DNA of 64,000 bases from Burkholderia sp. WSM2232 (GTDB lineage Bacteria > Pseudomonadota > Gammaproteobacteria > Burkholderiales > Burkholderiaceae): NCBI RefSeq assembly GCF_000472545.1, contig NZ_AWZV01000008.1, positions 124,001 through 188,000 of the forward strand, read 5' to 3'. A program made the position numbers and the translations under genes. This document shows positions 1 to 9,553 of this stretch, one piece after another (position 1 is the first letter of the stretch; the number at the start of each line of letters is the position of its first letter). The notes under the pieces were generated by a model. The model had not been told where the DNA came from, did no database searches, and was given only the letters and a program-made list of their open reading frames with translations.

Positions 1-1031
1 CGAAGGGGTTGACGACCATCGGCATGGTGCTGCTGTTTCTCACCGGCGTGATGACGATGATGACGATCGAATCCGCTTTCAACGTGATCTGGCGCGTGCG
101 CAAGGCGCGGCCTGTCGCGCAGCGCATCCTCGTGTACTGGGCGATCATTACGCTCGGTCCGATCCTGATTGGCGTGAGTCTTTCCATCTCGTCGTATCTG
201 TTCACGCAGTCCATGACCTTCAGCGCCGCCCAGCGCATGACGCCGGTGATCGAATGGGCGCTCGCGGGCGCTGCCTTGCCGCTCACGGCGCTCGCTTTCA
301 CGATTCTCTACGTGTATTTGCCGAACTGCCGCGTGGAATGGCGCGATGCGGTGATCGGCGGCGTGACGGCGGCGATCGCCTTCGAGCTCGCCAAGCGCGG
401 CTTCGGCTATTACGTGCGGCGCATGCCTACCTACACCGCGGTGTACGGTGCGTTTTCGGTGGTGCCGCTGTTCCTGCTTTGGATGTACCTCTGCTGGTTC
501 ATCACGCTGGCGGGCGCGATGATTGCCTCGGCGTTGCCGGCCATTCGCATCGGCCAGTTTCATCGCCCGACTTTCGAGGGCAGTAATCTGTTCGACTCTC
601 TCGAACTGCTGGCACGGCTTTGCGAGGCGCGCGACGCCGGCAAGCGCGGTTATACGGTAACCGAACTATCGCGCATGCTTCGCCGCGATATGGACACTAC
701 CGTCTATCTGCTGCAAAGGCTGGAACAGGTCGGATGGATCGCGCAATTGCAGGAAGACGCCTCGCGCCCGCACTTTCTGCTGCTGGCGAATCCGGCGCAG
801 ATCACCGTGCAGCAACTGTACGATCTGTTCGTGATGGATCGTGCCGAACTGGAATATCAGCTTCAGCTCGCCTCCACTCGCGTGGACGGCGCCATGCTGC
901 TCGCCGCGCTCGAAAACGACAGGCTGAAGGTGACGCTCGCGACGCTGCTCACGGCCCGCGCCGCCGCGCGCGCCGCAGCGGCCGACGAAAACGATCGCGG
1001 CACGTCCTCCATGCCGCATCAGGCGGCCTAG
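1..1031 (+). CDS. YihY/BrkB family inner-membrane protein, 5' end outside window
   Basis: Inner-membrane protein of the YihY/virulence factor BrkB family; molecular role not firmly established. The frame is open to the first base, so the first part of the usual 400-plus residue protein lies before the window. Visible are several hydrophobic helices in the first ~190 residues (for example around VYWAIITLGPILIGVSLSIS and LFLLWMYLCWFITLAGAMIA), the family motif FELAKRGFGYYV, and a basic, winged-helix-like C-terminal region (LSRMLRRDMDTTVYLLQRLE) of the kind seen in beta-proteobacterial members. The alanine-rich tail is low complexity. It stands alone, convergent with the next gene. Confidence 0.85.
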   Translation, partial: KGLTTIGMVLLFLTGVMTMMTIESAFNVIWRVRKARPVAQRILVYWAIITLGPILIGVSLSISSYLFTQSMTFSAAQRMTPVIEWALAGAALPLTALAFTILYVYLPNCRVEWRDAVIGGVTAAIAFELAKRGFGYYVRRMPTYTAVYGAFSVVPLFLLWMYLCWFITLAGAMIASALPAIRIGQFHRPTFEGSNLFDSLELLARLCEARDAGKRGYTVTELSRMLRRDMDTTVYLLQRLEQVGWIAQLQEDASRPHFLLLANPAQITVQQLYDLFVMDRAELEYQLQLASTRVDGAMLLAALENDRLKVTLATLLTARAAARAAAADENDRGTSSMPHQAA

Positions 1032-1083
1032 CGTAGGCGCTGACTAGCGTAGGCGCTGATTACGGCCGCTCGCGCCGCTCGCG

Positions 1084-1404
1084 CTACAACGAAATTTTGC
1101 CCACGCAGATGTCCTTGAACATTACCCAGTCGCCCATCAGGCTGTAGAGCGGATGGCGAAAGGTTGCCGGCCGGTTCTTCTCGAAGAAAAAATGCCCGAC
1201 CCAGGCGAACCCGTATCCGCACACCACCGCGCCAGGCAGCCACAGCCAGTCGCCGGTGGCAAGCGCCATCGCGAGGCAGCCAATCACCGCGAGCGAGCCG
1301 ACGAAATGCAGCCGTCGCGACACCAGGTTGCGATGTTCGCTCAGATAGTACGGATAAAACTCCGCGAAGTTCGCGAAGTGATCGGTATGCGCGGTATGAG
1401 CCAT
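1084..1404 (-). CDS. Mpo1-like (DUF962) small membrane protein
   Basis: A 106-residue protein of the DUF962/Mpo1-like family. The yeast member is an Fe-dependent 2-hydroxy fatty acid dioxygenase; the bacterial role is unproven. It carries the typical N-terminal FAEFYPYYLSEHRN motif, HFVGS, two hydrophobic helices, and the WVGHFFFEKNRPATFRHPLY motif with conserved histidines. The ATG at 1404 is preferred because GGGAGG sits just upstream; longer in-frame extensions are arginine-rich and lack family motifs. It is a single-gene unit. Confidence 0.85.
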   Translation of the reverse strand: MAHTAHTDHFANFAEFYPYYLSEHRNLVSRRLHFVGSLAVIGCLAMALATGDWLWLPGAVVCGYGFAWVGHFFFEKNRPATFRHPLYSLMGDWVMFKDICVGKISL

Positions 1405-1662
1405 GAGGGCCTCCCGGATTGCTGTGCGCGGCGATTGCGCGGGCGTATGCCACGTTCTGTTTTCGCGGCGCGCCGGTCCTTCGACATGCCGGAACATCAG
1501 CTTGCCGACGGCGCCCGCAACGGAACGTTCCAAACCATTGTGCGGCTATCGTGTGCCTCGCGCAACCTGGCCATTCGGACGATGGCGCCGACGCTTTGCT
1601 GCCGCTATCGTGAACGAATCAACGCTGCGGCGTGGGATGGGCGCCACGCCGGCGGCAAAGCG

Positions 1663-2496
1663 CTAGCCTGTGACGCGTGCGGGTTGTGAAGCGAAGCCGA
1701 AGAGCGCGTCGAGCGTGGCGTCGGGCTGCTCGGTCATCAGCGCATGCCCGGCTTCCAGTGTGATCGTGTCGACCGGATTGCCCGCCTGGGCGAGCGCATC
1801 TGCAAGCGCTTTGGCTGCGCGTGGCGGCGTCATCGCATCGCGGCGGCCCACCACGAGGCGCGTCGCACAGCGGACCTGGGCCGCCCGCACGAGGCCGTCC
1901 GCATAGTTGTTGCAAGCGGTGAAATCTGTGTGAAAGAGATGAGTCTCGCCTTTTGTCGACACGCGTTCCATGAGCCGCTGGTTCATGCCGTGCAGCCAGA
2001 AGCCGGGGCCTGGGCAAGAAGGTTTCGCCGCGAAGGTGGAGTGCGACCACTGGTTGACCATGCCGATAGCTTCCGGCTCGCTGTGCAGCGCGGCTTGCAA
2101 CAGGCTGTCGGATACGGCCATCGGCAAGGCCGTGGCAAGCAGTGCGAGATGCGTGGTCCGCTGCGGATAGCGGCCGGCAAAGTCGAGCGCGACGAGCGAC
2201 CCCATGCTATGGCCGATCACGCAGGCGCGCTCGACGTTCGCAGCGTCGAGCAGGGCGGCGAGCCAGTGCGCCAGCGCTTCTATGGTGTGAAGCGCGGGGC
2301 CGGCGCTGCGACAGTGTCCCGGCAGATCGACGGCCAGCACCCCGAAGCCGTGGTGCGCGAAGTAGCGCGTTTGCAGCGCCCACACGCTGTGGTCGTGCTC
2401 CGCACCGTGAATGAACACAACCGTCGGCAGGCTCGGCTCAAACGGTTTGCCGCCGGTGTAGGCATAGGCGGCCTTGCCTTGAACGGTGAGAATCAT
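1663..2496 (-). CDS. Alpha/beta-hydrolase fold protein
   Basis: A 277-residue serine hydrolase of unknown substrate, probably cytoplasmic. It shows the oxyanion-hole motif VVFIHGAEHDHSVW, the nucleophile elbow GHSMGS, a late-strand acid (VVGRRDAMTPP) and the catalytic histidine EAGHALMTE. Its ATG overlaps the stop of the upstream metY-type gene by four bases (ATGA), so the two are probably translationally coupled. This pairing suggests a role next to sulfur amino-acid metabolism, perhaps removing an ester or thioester, but the sequence does not settle that. Confidence 0.88.
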   Translation of the reverse strand: MILTVQGKAAYAYTGGKPFEPSLPTVVFIHGAEHDHSVWALQTRYFAHHGFGVLAVDLPGHCRSAGPALHTIEALAHWLAALLDAANVERACVIGHSMGSLVALDFAGRYPQRTTHLALLATALPMAVSDSLLQAALHSEPEAIGMVNQWSHSTFAAKPSCPGPGFWLHGMNQRLMERVSTKGETHLFHTDFTACNNYADGLVRAAQVRCATRLVVGRRDAMTPPRAAKALADALAQAGNPVDTITLEAGHALMTEQPDATLDALFGFASQPARVTG

Positions 2497-3932
2497 GCGG
2501 ACTCCGGGCGCGGTTGCGAAGTGGCGGTGCCGCCTGTGGGCGGTGCGCTGCTCGACGCCGGATGGTGCCCGGCTTCTCGTGGTGCTTTCGGTGAAGCGTT
2601 GGGTGAGGCGTTGGGCGAAGCATTCGGCGAGGTCTTCTGCGATGCTTTCAGGCCGCGTTTCAGGTCGTCGATGAGATCGTCCGGATCTTCCAGGCCGATG
2701 GACAACCGGATCGTGCCTTCCGCGATGCCTGCCGCGGCGAGCGCGGCGGCGTCCATGCGGAAGTGCGTGGTGGAGGCCGGGTGGATCACCAGCGAGCGTG
2801 CGTCGCCGACATTGGCCAGATGCGAGAACAGCGACAGCGCTTCGATGAAGCGGCGGCCGGCCGCGCGGTCGCCGCGCAGATTGAAGCTGAACACGGCGCC
2901 CGCGCCGCGCGGCAGAAGACGTTGGGCGAGCGCGTGATCGGGATGCGTCGGCAGTTCGGGATACGCGACGGCTTCCACCGCCGCATGGCCGGCGAGAAAC
3001 TCGACGACCCGGCGCGTGTTGGCGACGTGGCGCTCCATCCGCAAAGGCAGCGTTTCGATGCCTTGCAGAAGCTGCCATGCGGCTTGCGGATGCAGGCAGG
3101 CGCCGAAATCGCGCAAGCCTTCGCGGCGGGCGCGCAGCAGGAAGGGCGCCACCGTGCTTTCCTCGCTGAACACCATGCCGTGGAAGCCGGCATAAGGCTC
3201 GGTGAATTCGGGAAAGCGTCCGGAGGCGTCGAAGTCGAACGTGCCGCCGTCCACCAGCACGCCGCCGATCGTCGTGCCGTGGCCGCCCAGAAACTTGGTG
3301 GCCGAGTGATAGACGAAGTCCGCGCCGTGCTCGAACGGCTTGAGCAGGTACGGCGTGGTGAAGGTAGAGTCGACGAGAAGCGGCACCCGGTGCTCGTGAG
3401 CGATCTGCGCGACGGTGGCAATGTCGAGCACGTCGAGGCCGGGATTGCCGAGCGTTTCGCCGAACAGCAGCCGGGTGTTCGGGCGCAGCGCGGCGCGCCA
3501 TCCGTCGATATGGCCCGGTCTGACAAAGGTCGTTTCAATGCCGAAGCGGGGCAATGTGTAATGCAGCAGATTATGCGAGCCGCCGTACAGCGCGCTCGAC
3601 GCAACGATGTGCGAGCCCGCGCCCATCAGCGTGACGATCGCCAGATGCAAGGCGGCCTGGCCGCTTGCCGTGCCGATCGCGCCCGCGCCGTTTTCGAGCG
3701 CCGCGACACGTTCCTCGAACACGGCAACGGTCGGGTTCGAGATGCGCGAGTAGACGTGCCCCGCGCGCTCCATGTTGAAAAGCGCGGCGGCGTGATCGGC
3801 GTCGCGAAACGAGAACGACGTAGTCTGGTAAATGGGCGTGGCGCGCGCGCCGGTGGTGGGATCGGGAGCGGCGCCGGCGTGCAGCGCAAGCGTGTCGAAA
3901 CGGTTGGCGGACATGCGGGTCGGCAAGGCCAC
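2493..3932 (-). CDS. O-acetylhomoserine sulfhydrylase-type PLP enzyme (MetY family)
   Basis: Cys/Met metabolism PLP-dependent enzyme, most like O-acetyl-L-homoserine sulfhydrylase, which makes homocysteine from O-acetylhomoserine and sulfide. Visible are the N-terminal ALHAGAAPDPTTGARATPIY, YSRISNPT, the PLP-contact region SGQAALHLAI, VDSTFTTPYLLKPFEHGAD and the Schiff-base lysine in HSATKFLGGHGTTIGG. The GTG at 3932 has GAGG six bases upstream; an ATG at 3914 is an alternative giving 473 residues. After the conserved domain ends (TIRLSIGLEDPDDLIDDL) there is an unusual SPNA-repeat tail of about 45 residues. It is followed by a coupled hydrolase gene. Confidence 0.88.
   Translation of the reverse strand: MALPTRMSANRFDTLALHAGAAPDPTTGARATPIYQTTSFSFRDADHAAALFNMERAGHVYSRISNPTVAVFEERVAALENGAGAIGTASGQAALHLAIVTLMGAGSHIVASSALYGGSHNLLHYTLPRFGIETTFVRPGHIDGWRAALRPNTRLLFGETLGNPGLDVLDIATVAQIAHEHRVPLLVDSTFTTPYLLKPFEHGADFVYHSATKFLGGHGTTIGGVLVDGGTFDFDASGRFPEFTEPYAGFHGMVFSEESTVAPFLLRARREGLRDFGACLHPQAAWQLLQGIETLPLRMERHVANTRRVVEFLAGHAAVEAVAYPELPTHPDHALAQRLLPRGAGAVFSFNLRGDRAAGRRFIEALSLFSHLANVGDARSLVIHPASTTHFRMDAAALAAAGIAEGTIRLSIGLEDPDDLIDDLKRGLKASQKTSPNASPNASPNASPKAPREAGHHPASSSAPPTGGTATSQPRPESA
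2584..2631. repeat. Four 12-bp tandem units in the metY-type gene
   Basis: Four diverged 12-bp units run end to end and, read on the minus strand, encode SPNA-type repeats in the C-terminal tail of the PLP enzyme. The unit length is a multiple of three, so copy number can change without breaking the frame. Confidence 0.8.
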
Positions 3933-4155
3933 GGACAGCCTCGCGAAAGGTCAAGGTGGCGGCCATCGTATCACCGGCATGGCACGCATCAAGCGCGGTT
4001 TTCCCGATGCGAAGGGCGCGCCGCCAGGCCGTTGAGTCGCGGCGCAAGCCCGCCGCGCCTTTATGGGCGGGCCGCTTTCCTTTTATGGGCCTTTCCGCTA
4101 GGATCGAAAGTCATTGATGTATTACATGCCTGGCGGGTATTTTGGGAGACAGATT

Positions 4156-4614
4156 ATGCGAGTCAGCGACATTCTTAAAGTCAAAGGCAACACCCTTTTC
4201 ACGGTTACGCCGGATACCCCGCTGCACGACGCAGTCAACACCATGGCGGAGCACGACATCGGCTCGCTGGTGGTCATGGAGTACGGCGACCTGGTCGGTA
4301 TGCTGACATTCCGCGAGATTATCCTCACGCTCAAGGAAAATGGCGGAAGCGTGGGCACGTCCACCATTCGCAAGGTCATGGACGATCATCCGCTCACCTG
4401 CACGCCCGAAACAGACGTCAACGAAGTACGCCGCATGATGCTCGAGCATCACGTGCGTTATCTGCCGGTGCTGGAAAGCCGCACGCTGATGGGCGTGATT
4501 TCGTTTTACGACGTCGCGAAGGCGGTGGTCGAAGAGCAGGGTTTCGAAAATCGCATGCTGAAGGCGTACATTCGCGACTGGCCGGAAGAGCAGGGGCAGC
4601 AGCCGGCGCGTTGA
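4156..4614 (+). CDS. Tandem CBS-domain protein
   Basis: A 152-residue protein made almost entirely of two CBS domains (about residues 8-62 and 75-130). CBS pairs bind adenine nucleotides and usually regulate partner proteins. Motifs include TPLHDAVNTMAEHDIGSLVV, MVGMLTFREI-like LVGMLTFREI, and in the second repeat HHVRYLPVLESRTLMGVISF. The ATG at 4156 follows GGGAG; the frame extends upstream but without family sequence. It is monocistronic and closed by a strong terminator. Confidence 0.92.
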   Translation: MRVSDILKVKGNTLFTVTPDTPLHDAVNTMAEHDIGSLVVMEYGDLVGMLTFREIILTLKENGGSVGTSTIRKVMDDHPLTCTPETDVNEVRRMMLEHHVRYLPVLESRTLMGVISFYDVAKAVVEEQGFENRMLKAYIRDWPEEQGQQPAR

Positions 4615-4646
4615 TACGCGGCGGCTGAACCCGCCATCCAGTGAAG

Positions 4647-4673
4647 GCGTGCGCGAGAGCGCGCGCTTTTTTT
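4647..4673 (+). terminator. Rho-independent terminator after CBS gene
   Basis: An 8-bp stem (GCGTGCGC with GCGCGCGC, one G-T pair) closes a GAGA tetraloop and is followed by seven T residues. It ends transcription 33 bases after the CBS stop codon. Confidence 0.85.
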
Positions 4674-4752
4674 GTGCGCGCCGCCATCACACGGCGCGCG
4701 GCTTGCGGGGTGTTGCGCAGGCGTCTGCTTTCCGATCCGTCTCTCGCACGAC

Positions 4753-6717
4753 ATGAGTCACAGACCGTTGCCTCCCACACCCCCTACGCGCGCGCTGTCC
4801 GCCGCCCGGCGCGCCGCGCGTCGGCACGGCAGCCACGAATCGCAGTTCAAGCTGCTTGGCGAGCGTCGTTTTGCGCCGTTTTTCTGGACCCAGTTCCTCG
4901 GCGCGATGAACGACAACGTGTTCAAGATCGGCTTTACGTCGCTCGTCACGTTTCAGGCGGCGCGCTTTTCTGGCGTCGATCCCAAAACAGCGGCGTTTCT
5001 CATCTCGGCCATCTTTATTCTCCCTTTCGTGCTGTTGTCGGCCACTTCCGGACAGATCGCCGACAAGTACGACAAGGCGATGCTCACGCGTCTCGTGAAG
5101 AGCTTCGAGATTGTCGTGATGCTGATCGGCGGCGCTGGTTTTCTGCTGCACAGCGCGCCGCTGCTGTATTTGTGCACGTTTCTGATGGGCGTGCATTCCA
5201 CCGTGTTCGGGCCGGTCAAGTACTCGTATCTGCCCCAGCATCTGTCGAACCAGGAACTCGTGGGCGGCAACGGCATGGTGGAGATGGGCACCTTCGTCGC
5301 GATTCTGGTCGGCACGATTGTCGGCGGCGCGAGCGCGGGGTTCGTCGAGCATGGTGCGCTGGTGCTCGCTTGCGCGTGCGTCGCGATTGCGCTCGCAGGG
5401 CGCATGGTGTCGGCCTTCGTGCTGACCACGCCGGCGCCGCAGCCGGAGCTGCGCATCAACTGGAATCCGGTCAGCGAAACCTGGCGAAACCTCAAGCTCG
5501 CGCGCGAAAACCGCACGGTGTTTCTGAGCCTGCTCGGCATATCGTGGCTGTGGTTCGTGGGCGCGACGTTTCTGTCGTCGTTTTTCAGCTATGCGAAAGA
5601 CGTGCTGTCCGCCGATCCGGACGTGGTGACCGTGCTGCTGGGCACGTTCTCGGTCGGCATCGGCCTCGGCTCGCTATTGTGCGAAAAGCTCTCGAAGCGG
5701 CGGATCGAAATCGGCCTCGTGCCGCTCGGTTCGATCGGCATGAGCGTGTTCGGCATCGACCTTTTTTTCGCGAGCCACGCGTTGCCGTCTGCCGGGCACC
5801 TGCTGAGCGTCGGCGAGTTTCTCGCACGGCCCATGCATTGGCGCGTGCTTGCCGATCTGTTCCTGCTCGCCATGTTCGGTGGCTTCTACAGCGTGCCGCT
5901 CTATTCGCTGATCCAGAGCCGCAGCCAGCCGAGCCACCGGGCGCGCATCATCGCCGCGAACAATATTCTGAATTCGCTGTTCATGATTGTCTCGTCGCTC
6001 ATGGCGATCGGGCTGACGGCGGCGGGCTTGAGCATTCCAGCCATTTTTCTTGTGACTGCGCTGCTCAACATCGTGGTGGCAAGCTACATCTATTCGCTGG
6101 TGCCCGAGTTTCTGCTGCGCTTTATCGCATGGGTGCTGGTGCACACGTTCTACCGCATTCGTCTCGTTCATGCAGAGCGGATTCCGGATGAAGGCGCGGC
6201 CGTTCTTGTGTGCAATCACGTAAGTTTCGTGGATGCGGTCGTGATCATGGCCGAGAGCCCGCGGCCGATCCGCTTCGTAATGGATCATCAGATATTCAAG
6301 ACGCGATTCGCGGGCTGGGTGTTTCGTCATGCGAAGGCCATTCCTATCGCTCCCGCCCACCAGGACGCGCAGTTGCTCGCACGCGCCTATGAGCGCTGCG
6401 CGCAGGCGCTCGCCGAGGGCGAACTGGTGTGCATCTTTCCGGAGGGCAAGCTCACGCGAACCGGCGACATGAATCCGTTCCGTCATGGCGTGATGGAGAT
6501 CATTCGCCGCACGCCCGTGCCGGTCATTCCCATGGCGCTGCGCGGATTGTGGGGCAGCGTGTTTTCGCGCGCCGATGACGCGCGCTGGCCGCGGCCGATG
6601 CACAAGGGCGTGATGAGCCGCCTGACACTCGCGGTTGCCGAGCCGATAGAACCGGCGCTCGCCACGCCCGAGTTGCTGCAAGAAATCGTCACGGAATTGC
6701 GCGGGGCGCGCAAGTAG
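4753..6717 (+). CDS. Lysophospholipid transporter (MFS) fused to 1-acyl-glycerophosphate acyltransferase domain
   Basis: A 654-residue inner-membrane fusion. Residues ~30-450 are a major-facilitator domain related to LplT, opening with the family motif FWTQFLGAMNDNVFK. Residues ~460-654 are a PlsC-type acyltransferase with the catalytic NHVSFVD (HxxxxD) and FPEGKLTR motifs. E. coli Aas also joins an acyltransferase to an acyl-ACP synthetase domain and works with LplT, so the likely job here is flipping and re-acylating lysophospholipids. The separate acyl-activating domain of Aas is absent. The ATG at 4753 precedes MSHRPLPPTPP; no clear Shine-Dalgarno was seen. Flanked by aroC downstream in the same direction. 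Confidence 0.88.
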   Translation: MSHRPLPPTPPTRALSAARRAARRHGSHESQFKLLGERRFAPFFWTQFLGAMNDNVFKIGFTSLVTFQAARFSGVDPKTAAFLISAIFILPFVLLSATSGQIADKYDKAMLTRLVKSFEIVVMLIGGAGFLLHSAPLLYLCTFLMGVHSTVFGPVKYSYLPQHLSNQELVGGNGMVEMGTFVAILVGTIVGGASAGFVEHGALVLACACVAIALAGRMVSAFVLTTPAPQPELRINWNPVSETWRNLKLARENRTVFLSLLGISWLWFVGATFLSSFFSYAKDVLSADPDVVTVLLGTFSVGIGLGSLLCEKLSKRRIEIGLVPLGSIGMSVFGIDLFFASHALPSAGHLLSVGEFLARPMHWRVLADLFLLAMFGGFYSVPLYSLIQSRSQPSHRARIIAANNILNSLFMIVSSLMAIGLTAAGLSIPAIFLVTALLNIVVASYIYSLVPEFLLRFIAWVLVHTFYRIRLVHAERIPDEGAAVLVCNHVSFVDAVVIMAESPRPIRFVMDHQIFKTRFAGWVFRHAKAIPIAPAHQDAQLLARAYERCAQALAEGELVCIFPEGKLTRTGDMNPFRHGVMEIIRRTPVPVIPMALRGLWGSVFSRADDARWPRPMHKGVMSRLTLAVAEPIEPALATPELLQEIVTELRGARK

Positions 6718-6838
6718 GGCGGCCTATTCTGGACCTGTCCGGAGCCTGGCCTTAAGTCATAAGACGGCGCCCGGCGGCGCCTTGGGCGGCGAGGGGCTGG
6801 CATAATAGCGCTTTCCCCGCATCCTTTGGACGACGCCC

Positions 6839-7939
6839 ATGTCCGGCAACACCCTCGGTACGCTTTTTACTGTCACGACCTTCGGCGAATCGCACGGCCC
6901 GGCTATCGGCTGTGTGATCGACGGCTGCCCGCCGGGCATGGCGCTCGACGAAGCGGACATCCAGTTCGAACTGGACCGCCGCAAGCCCGGCACCTCGCGC
7001 CACGTCACGCAGCGTCAGGAAGAAGACAAGGTCGAGATTCTCTCGGGCGTATTCGAAGGCAAGACCACCGGCGCGCCGATTGCGCTTCTGATCCGCAATA
7101 CGGACCAGCGCAGCAAAGACTACGGCAATATTGCGGACACCTTCCGTCCGGGCCACGCCGACTACACCTACTGGCAGAAGTACGGCATTCGCGACTATCG
7201 CGGCGGCGGACGTTCGTCCGCGCGCCTGACCGCGCCGACGGTCGCGGCGGGGGCGGTCGCGAAGAAGTGGCTGCGCGAGAAGTTCGGCACGGAGGTGCGC
7301 GGCTACATGGCGGCGCTCGGCGAGATCGACGTGCCGTTCGTCGACTGGGCGCAGGTGCGCGAGAATCCGTTCTTCGTGCCGAATGCCGATATCGTGCCGC
7401 AGCTCGAAGCTTACATGGACGCGCTGCGCAAGGACGGCGACTCGATCGGCGCGCGCATCAACGTGGTGGCTTCGGGCGTGCCCGTGGGCCTTGGCGAGCC
7501 GCTGTTCGACCGGCTCGACGCGGACATCGCCCACGCCATGATGGGCATCAACGCGGTGAAGGGCGTGGAGATCGGCGCTGGTTTTGCCAGCGTCGCACAG
7601 CGCGGCTCCGTGCATGGCGACGAACTGACGCCCGAGGGTTTTGTCGGCAATCACGCGGGCGGGGTGCTCGGCGGCATTTCGACCGGTCAGGACATTACCG
7701 TATCCATCGCGATCAAGCCGACGTCGAGCATCCGCACGCCGCGCCGCTCGATCGACAAAGCGGGACAACCCGCCGTTGTCGAAACGTTCGGGCGGCATGA
7801 TCCGTGTGTCGGCATTCGCGCTACGCCGATCGCGGAGGCCATGCTCGCGCTGGTGCTGATCGATCACGCGCTGCGCCACCGCGCGCAATGCGGCGACGTC
7901 TCGGTAAGCACGCCGAAGATCGCGGCCAGCGCGCCGTAA
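6839..7939 (+). CDS. aroC: Chorismate synthase
   Basis: Last step of the shikimate pathway: converts 5-enolpyruvylshikimate-3-phosphate to chorismate using reduced FMN. The 366-residue length is normal. All three signature regions are present: [18 protein letters not shown] near the start, RPGHADYTY and [11 protein letters not shown] in the first half, and [12 protein letters not shown] at about residues 270-281, with the C-terminal [10 protein letters not shown] segment. ATG at 6839. The gene follows the transporter-acyltransferase gene by 121 bases and leads into the TPR protein gene after 49 bases, so the last two may be co-transcribed. Confidence 0.97.
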   Translation: MSGNTLGTLFTVTTFGESHGPAIGCVIDGCPPGMALDEADIQFELDRRKPGTSRHVTQRQEEDKVEILSGVFEGKTTGAPIALLIRNTDQRSKDYGNIADTFRPGHADYTYWQKYGIRDYRGGGRSSARLTAPTVAAGAVAKKWLREKFGTEVRGYMAALGEIDVPFVDWAQVRENPFFVPNADIVPQLEAYMDALRKDGDSIGARINVVASGVPVGLGEPLFDRLDADIAHAMMGINAVKGVEIGAGFASVAQRGSVHGDELTPEGFVGNHAGGVLGGISTGQDITVSIAIKPTSSIRTPRRSIDKAGQPAVVETFGRHDPCVGIRATPIAEAMLALVLIDHALRHRAQCGDVSVSTPKIAASAP

Positions 7940-7988
7940 CGACACGCTTCTGGCGGTCTGAATCGCGCTGCGCGAGCGGCGTTTTCGC

Positions 7989-9467
7989 ATGAGTCAACCT
8001 CTTCTGGAGCCGGCAGACGCTGTTCTGCCGGCGTTGCGTGCCCGCGCGTTGACACCGCAGGCCACCGCGCAAGACTATCTCGCATTAGGCGAGGCGCTGT
8101 TGCAACGCGCCGGCCAGGACAAGGCGTTGCGGCGCGAAGCGCTCGTGGCGTTCGTGCGGGCTTATCAGGCAGATCCCGCCTGTCACTGCACGCTGCTGCA
8201 TACGATTGCACAAACCGCGTTCGTCGTGCGCGAGTGGGCCTTGGTCGAGGAGGCCACTACGTTGCTGCTCGCGCAAAATTCCGCGGACGCCAACGCGTTG
8301 GTCTGGCGTGCAGCCGCGGTTCAGCATCGCGACGATTTTGCTACCGCCGAGCAGTTGTTGCGCGACGCGGTGCGTGTGGTGCCGGGCAATCCGGTGGCGC
8401 TTCACAAGCTCGCCTTGTGCCTGAAGGAGCAGGGGCGCTTTGCGCAAGCTGAGGCGTTGCTGCGCGAGGTGCTCGCGTTGTCGCCGGATAATGCGTACGC
8501 GTTGTTCGACCTCTCGGAACTGGAGATGCGCAGCGGCCGTTTCGTCGAGGGCTGGGCGCGCTACGAAGCGCGTATGGCGTTTGGCGGCGGCGAGCTGAAC
8601 AGCGCGCAAAGCGCGCTCGCCGAGATCAGCGCTCCTTGGCAAGGCGAGTCGCTGGCGGGCAAGACGCTCGTTGTGTACGGCGAGCAAGGCAATGGCGATT
8701 GCGTGTGGGCGGTGCGCTTTCTGCCGTTGCTCGCAGAGCGCGCCCGGCGCGAGGGCGGCACGGTGATCTTCGGTCACGACGGACCGTTGCGAGCGCTGTT
8801 CGAGCGGACGCTGCCCGCGGACCTGCGGCTCGAAACCAGCCTGGAAACGCAGCCTGACTTTCATTGCGGGCTGATGAGCCTGCCGCTGCGCCTCGGCATC
8901 GTCGACCCGCATGGCTGGGGCGCGCCTTATCTGAACGCGGACCCCACGCTCGCGCAAATCTGGCAACGGCGCGTGCGGGAATGCGTCGGCGCAATGCCCG
9001 GCAAGCGCAGCGTGGGCCTTGTGTGGAACGGCAATCCTGACCATATTCGCGACACGCGGCGCTCGGTGCCGGCGGAGCAACTCGAGCCCTTACTGGACGT
9101 GCCTCGCGTGACGTATTTCGCGCTTTCGCCCGAGCGGGGCGAGACTGTCGCGCAGTGGCGTGCAAAGGGCCTCGACGTGGTCGACCTCACTCACCACTTT
9201 CAATCAGGCTTCGACGATGTCGCCGCATTGCTCGCGAATCTCGATCTGACGGTCACGATCGACAGCGGGCCGGCTCATCTTGCGGGCGCGCTCGGCGTGC
9301 CGACCTGTTTGATGATCGACCATGTGTCGGCATGGTTCTGGGGCAGCGAGGCGGCGATTACGCCCTGGTACGATTCGATCGAACTGTTCAGGCAACCCGC
9401 AGTGGGCGCATGGGCGCCGGTGGTGGCGCGGGTACGCGCGCGCATCGAAGAGCTGACGCGCGGCTGA
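7989..9467 (+). CDS. TPR protein with glycosyltransferase-9-like C-terminal domain
   Basis: A 492-residue protein whose N-terminal half holds tetratricopeptide repeats (about residues 90-200; e.g. NPVALHKLALCLKEQGRFAQ and DNAYALFDLSELEMRSGRFV). The second half resembles heptosyltransferase/GT9-like folds: LAGKTLVVYGEQGNGDCVW, KRSVGLVWNGNPDHIRDTRR, and the donor-site motif TVTIDSGPAHLAGALGVPT. Such TPR-GT proteins are common in Burkholderia and other proteobacteria, usually with unknown acceptors; protein or cell-surface glycan modification is plausible. It follows aroC closely. Confidence 0.8.
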   Translation: MSQPLLEPADAVLPALRARALTPQATAQDYLALGEALLQRAGQDKALRREALVAFVRAYQADPACHCTLLHTIAQTAFVVREWALVEEATTLLLAQNSADANALVWRAAAVQHRDDFATAEQLLRDAVRVVPGNPVALHKLALCLKEQGRFAQAEALLREVLALSPDNAYALFDLSELEMRSGRFVEGWARYEARMAFGGGELNSAQSALAEISAPWQGESLAGKTLVVYGEQGNGDCVWAVRFLPLLAERARREGGTVIFGHDGPLRALFERTLPADLRLETSLETQPDFHCGLMSLPLRLGIVDPHGWGAPYLNADPTLAQIWQRRVRECVGAMPGKRSVGLVWNGNPDHIRDTRRSVPAEQLEPLLDVPRVTYFALSPERGETVAQWRAKGLDVVDLTHHFQSGFDDVAALLANLDLTVTIDSGPAHLAGALGVPTCLMIDHVSAWFWGSEAAITPWYDSIELFRQPAVGAWAPVVARVRARIEELTRG

Positions 9468-9553
9468 GGTCGCGTTCACAGCGTTCGCAGGGTTCACGGC
9501 TTTCACCGCGTTCGCAAGGCGGGCACGCCTGGCGTGCGCCGCAAAGCGGGACA

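Noticed and set aside
2493..4113. SAM or SAH riboswitch upstream of the metY-type gene
   Set aside because: I could not recognise any conserved core of these riboswitches in the 180 bases upstream of 3932.
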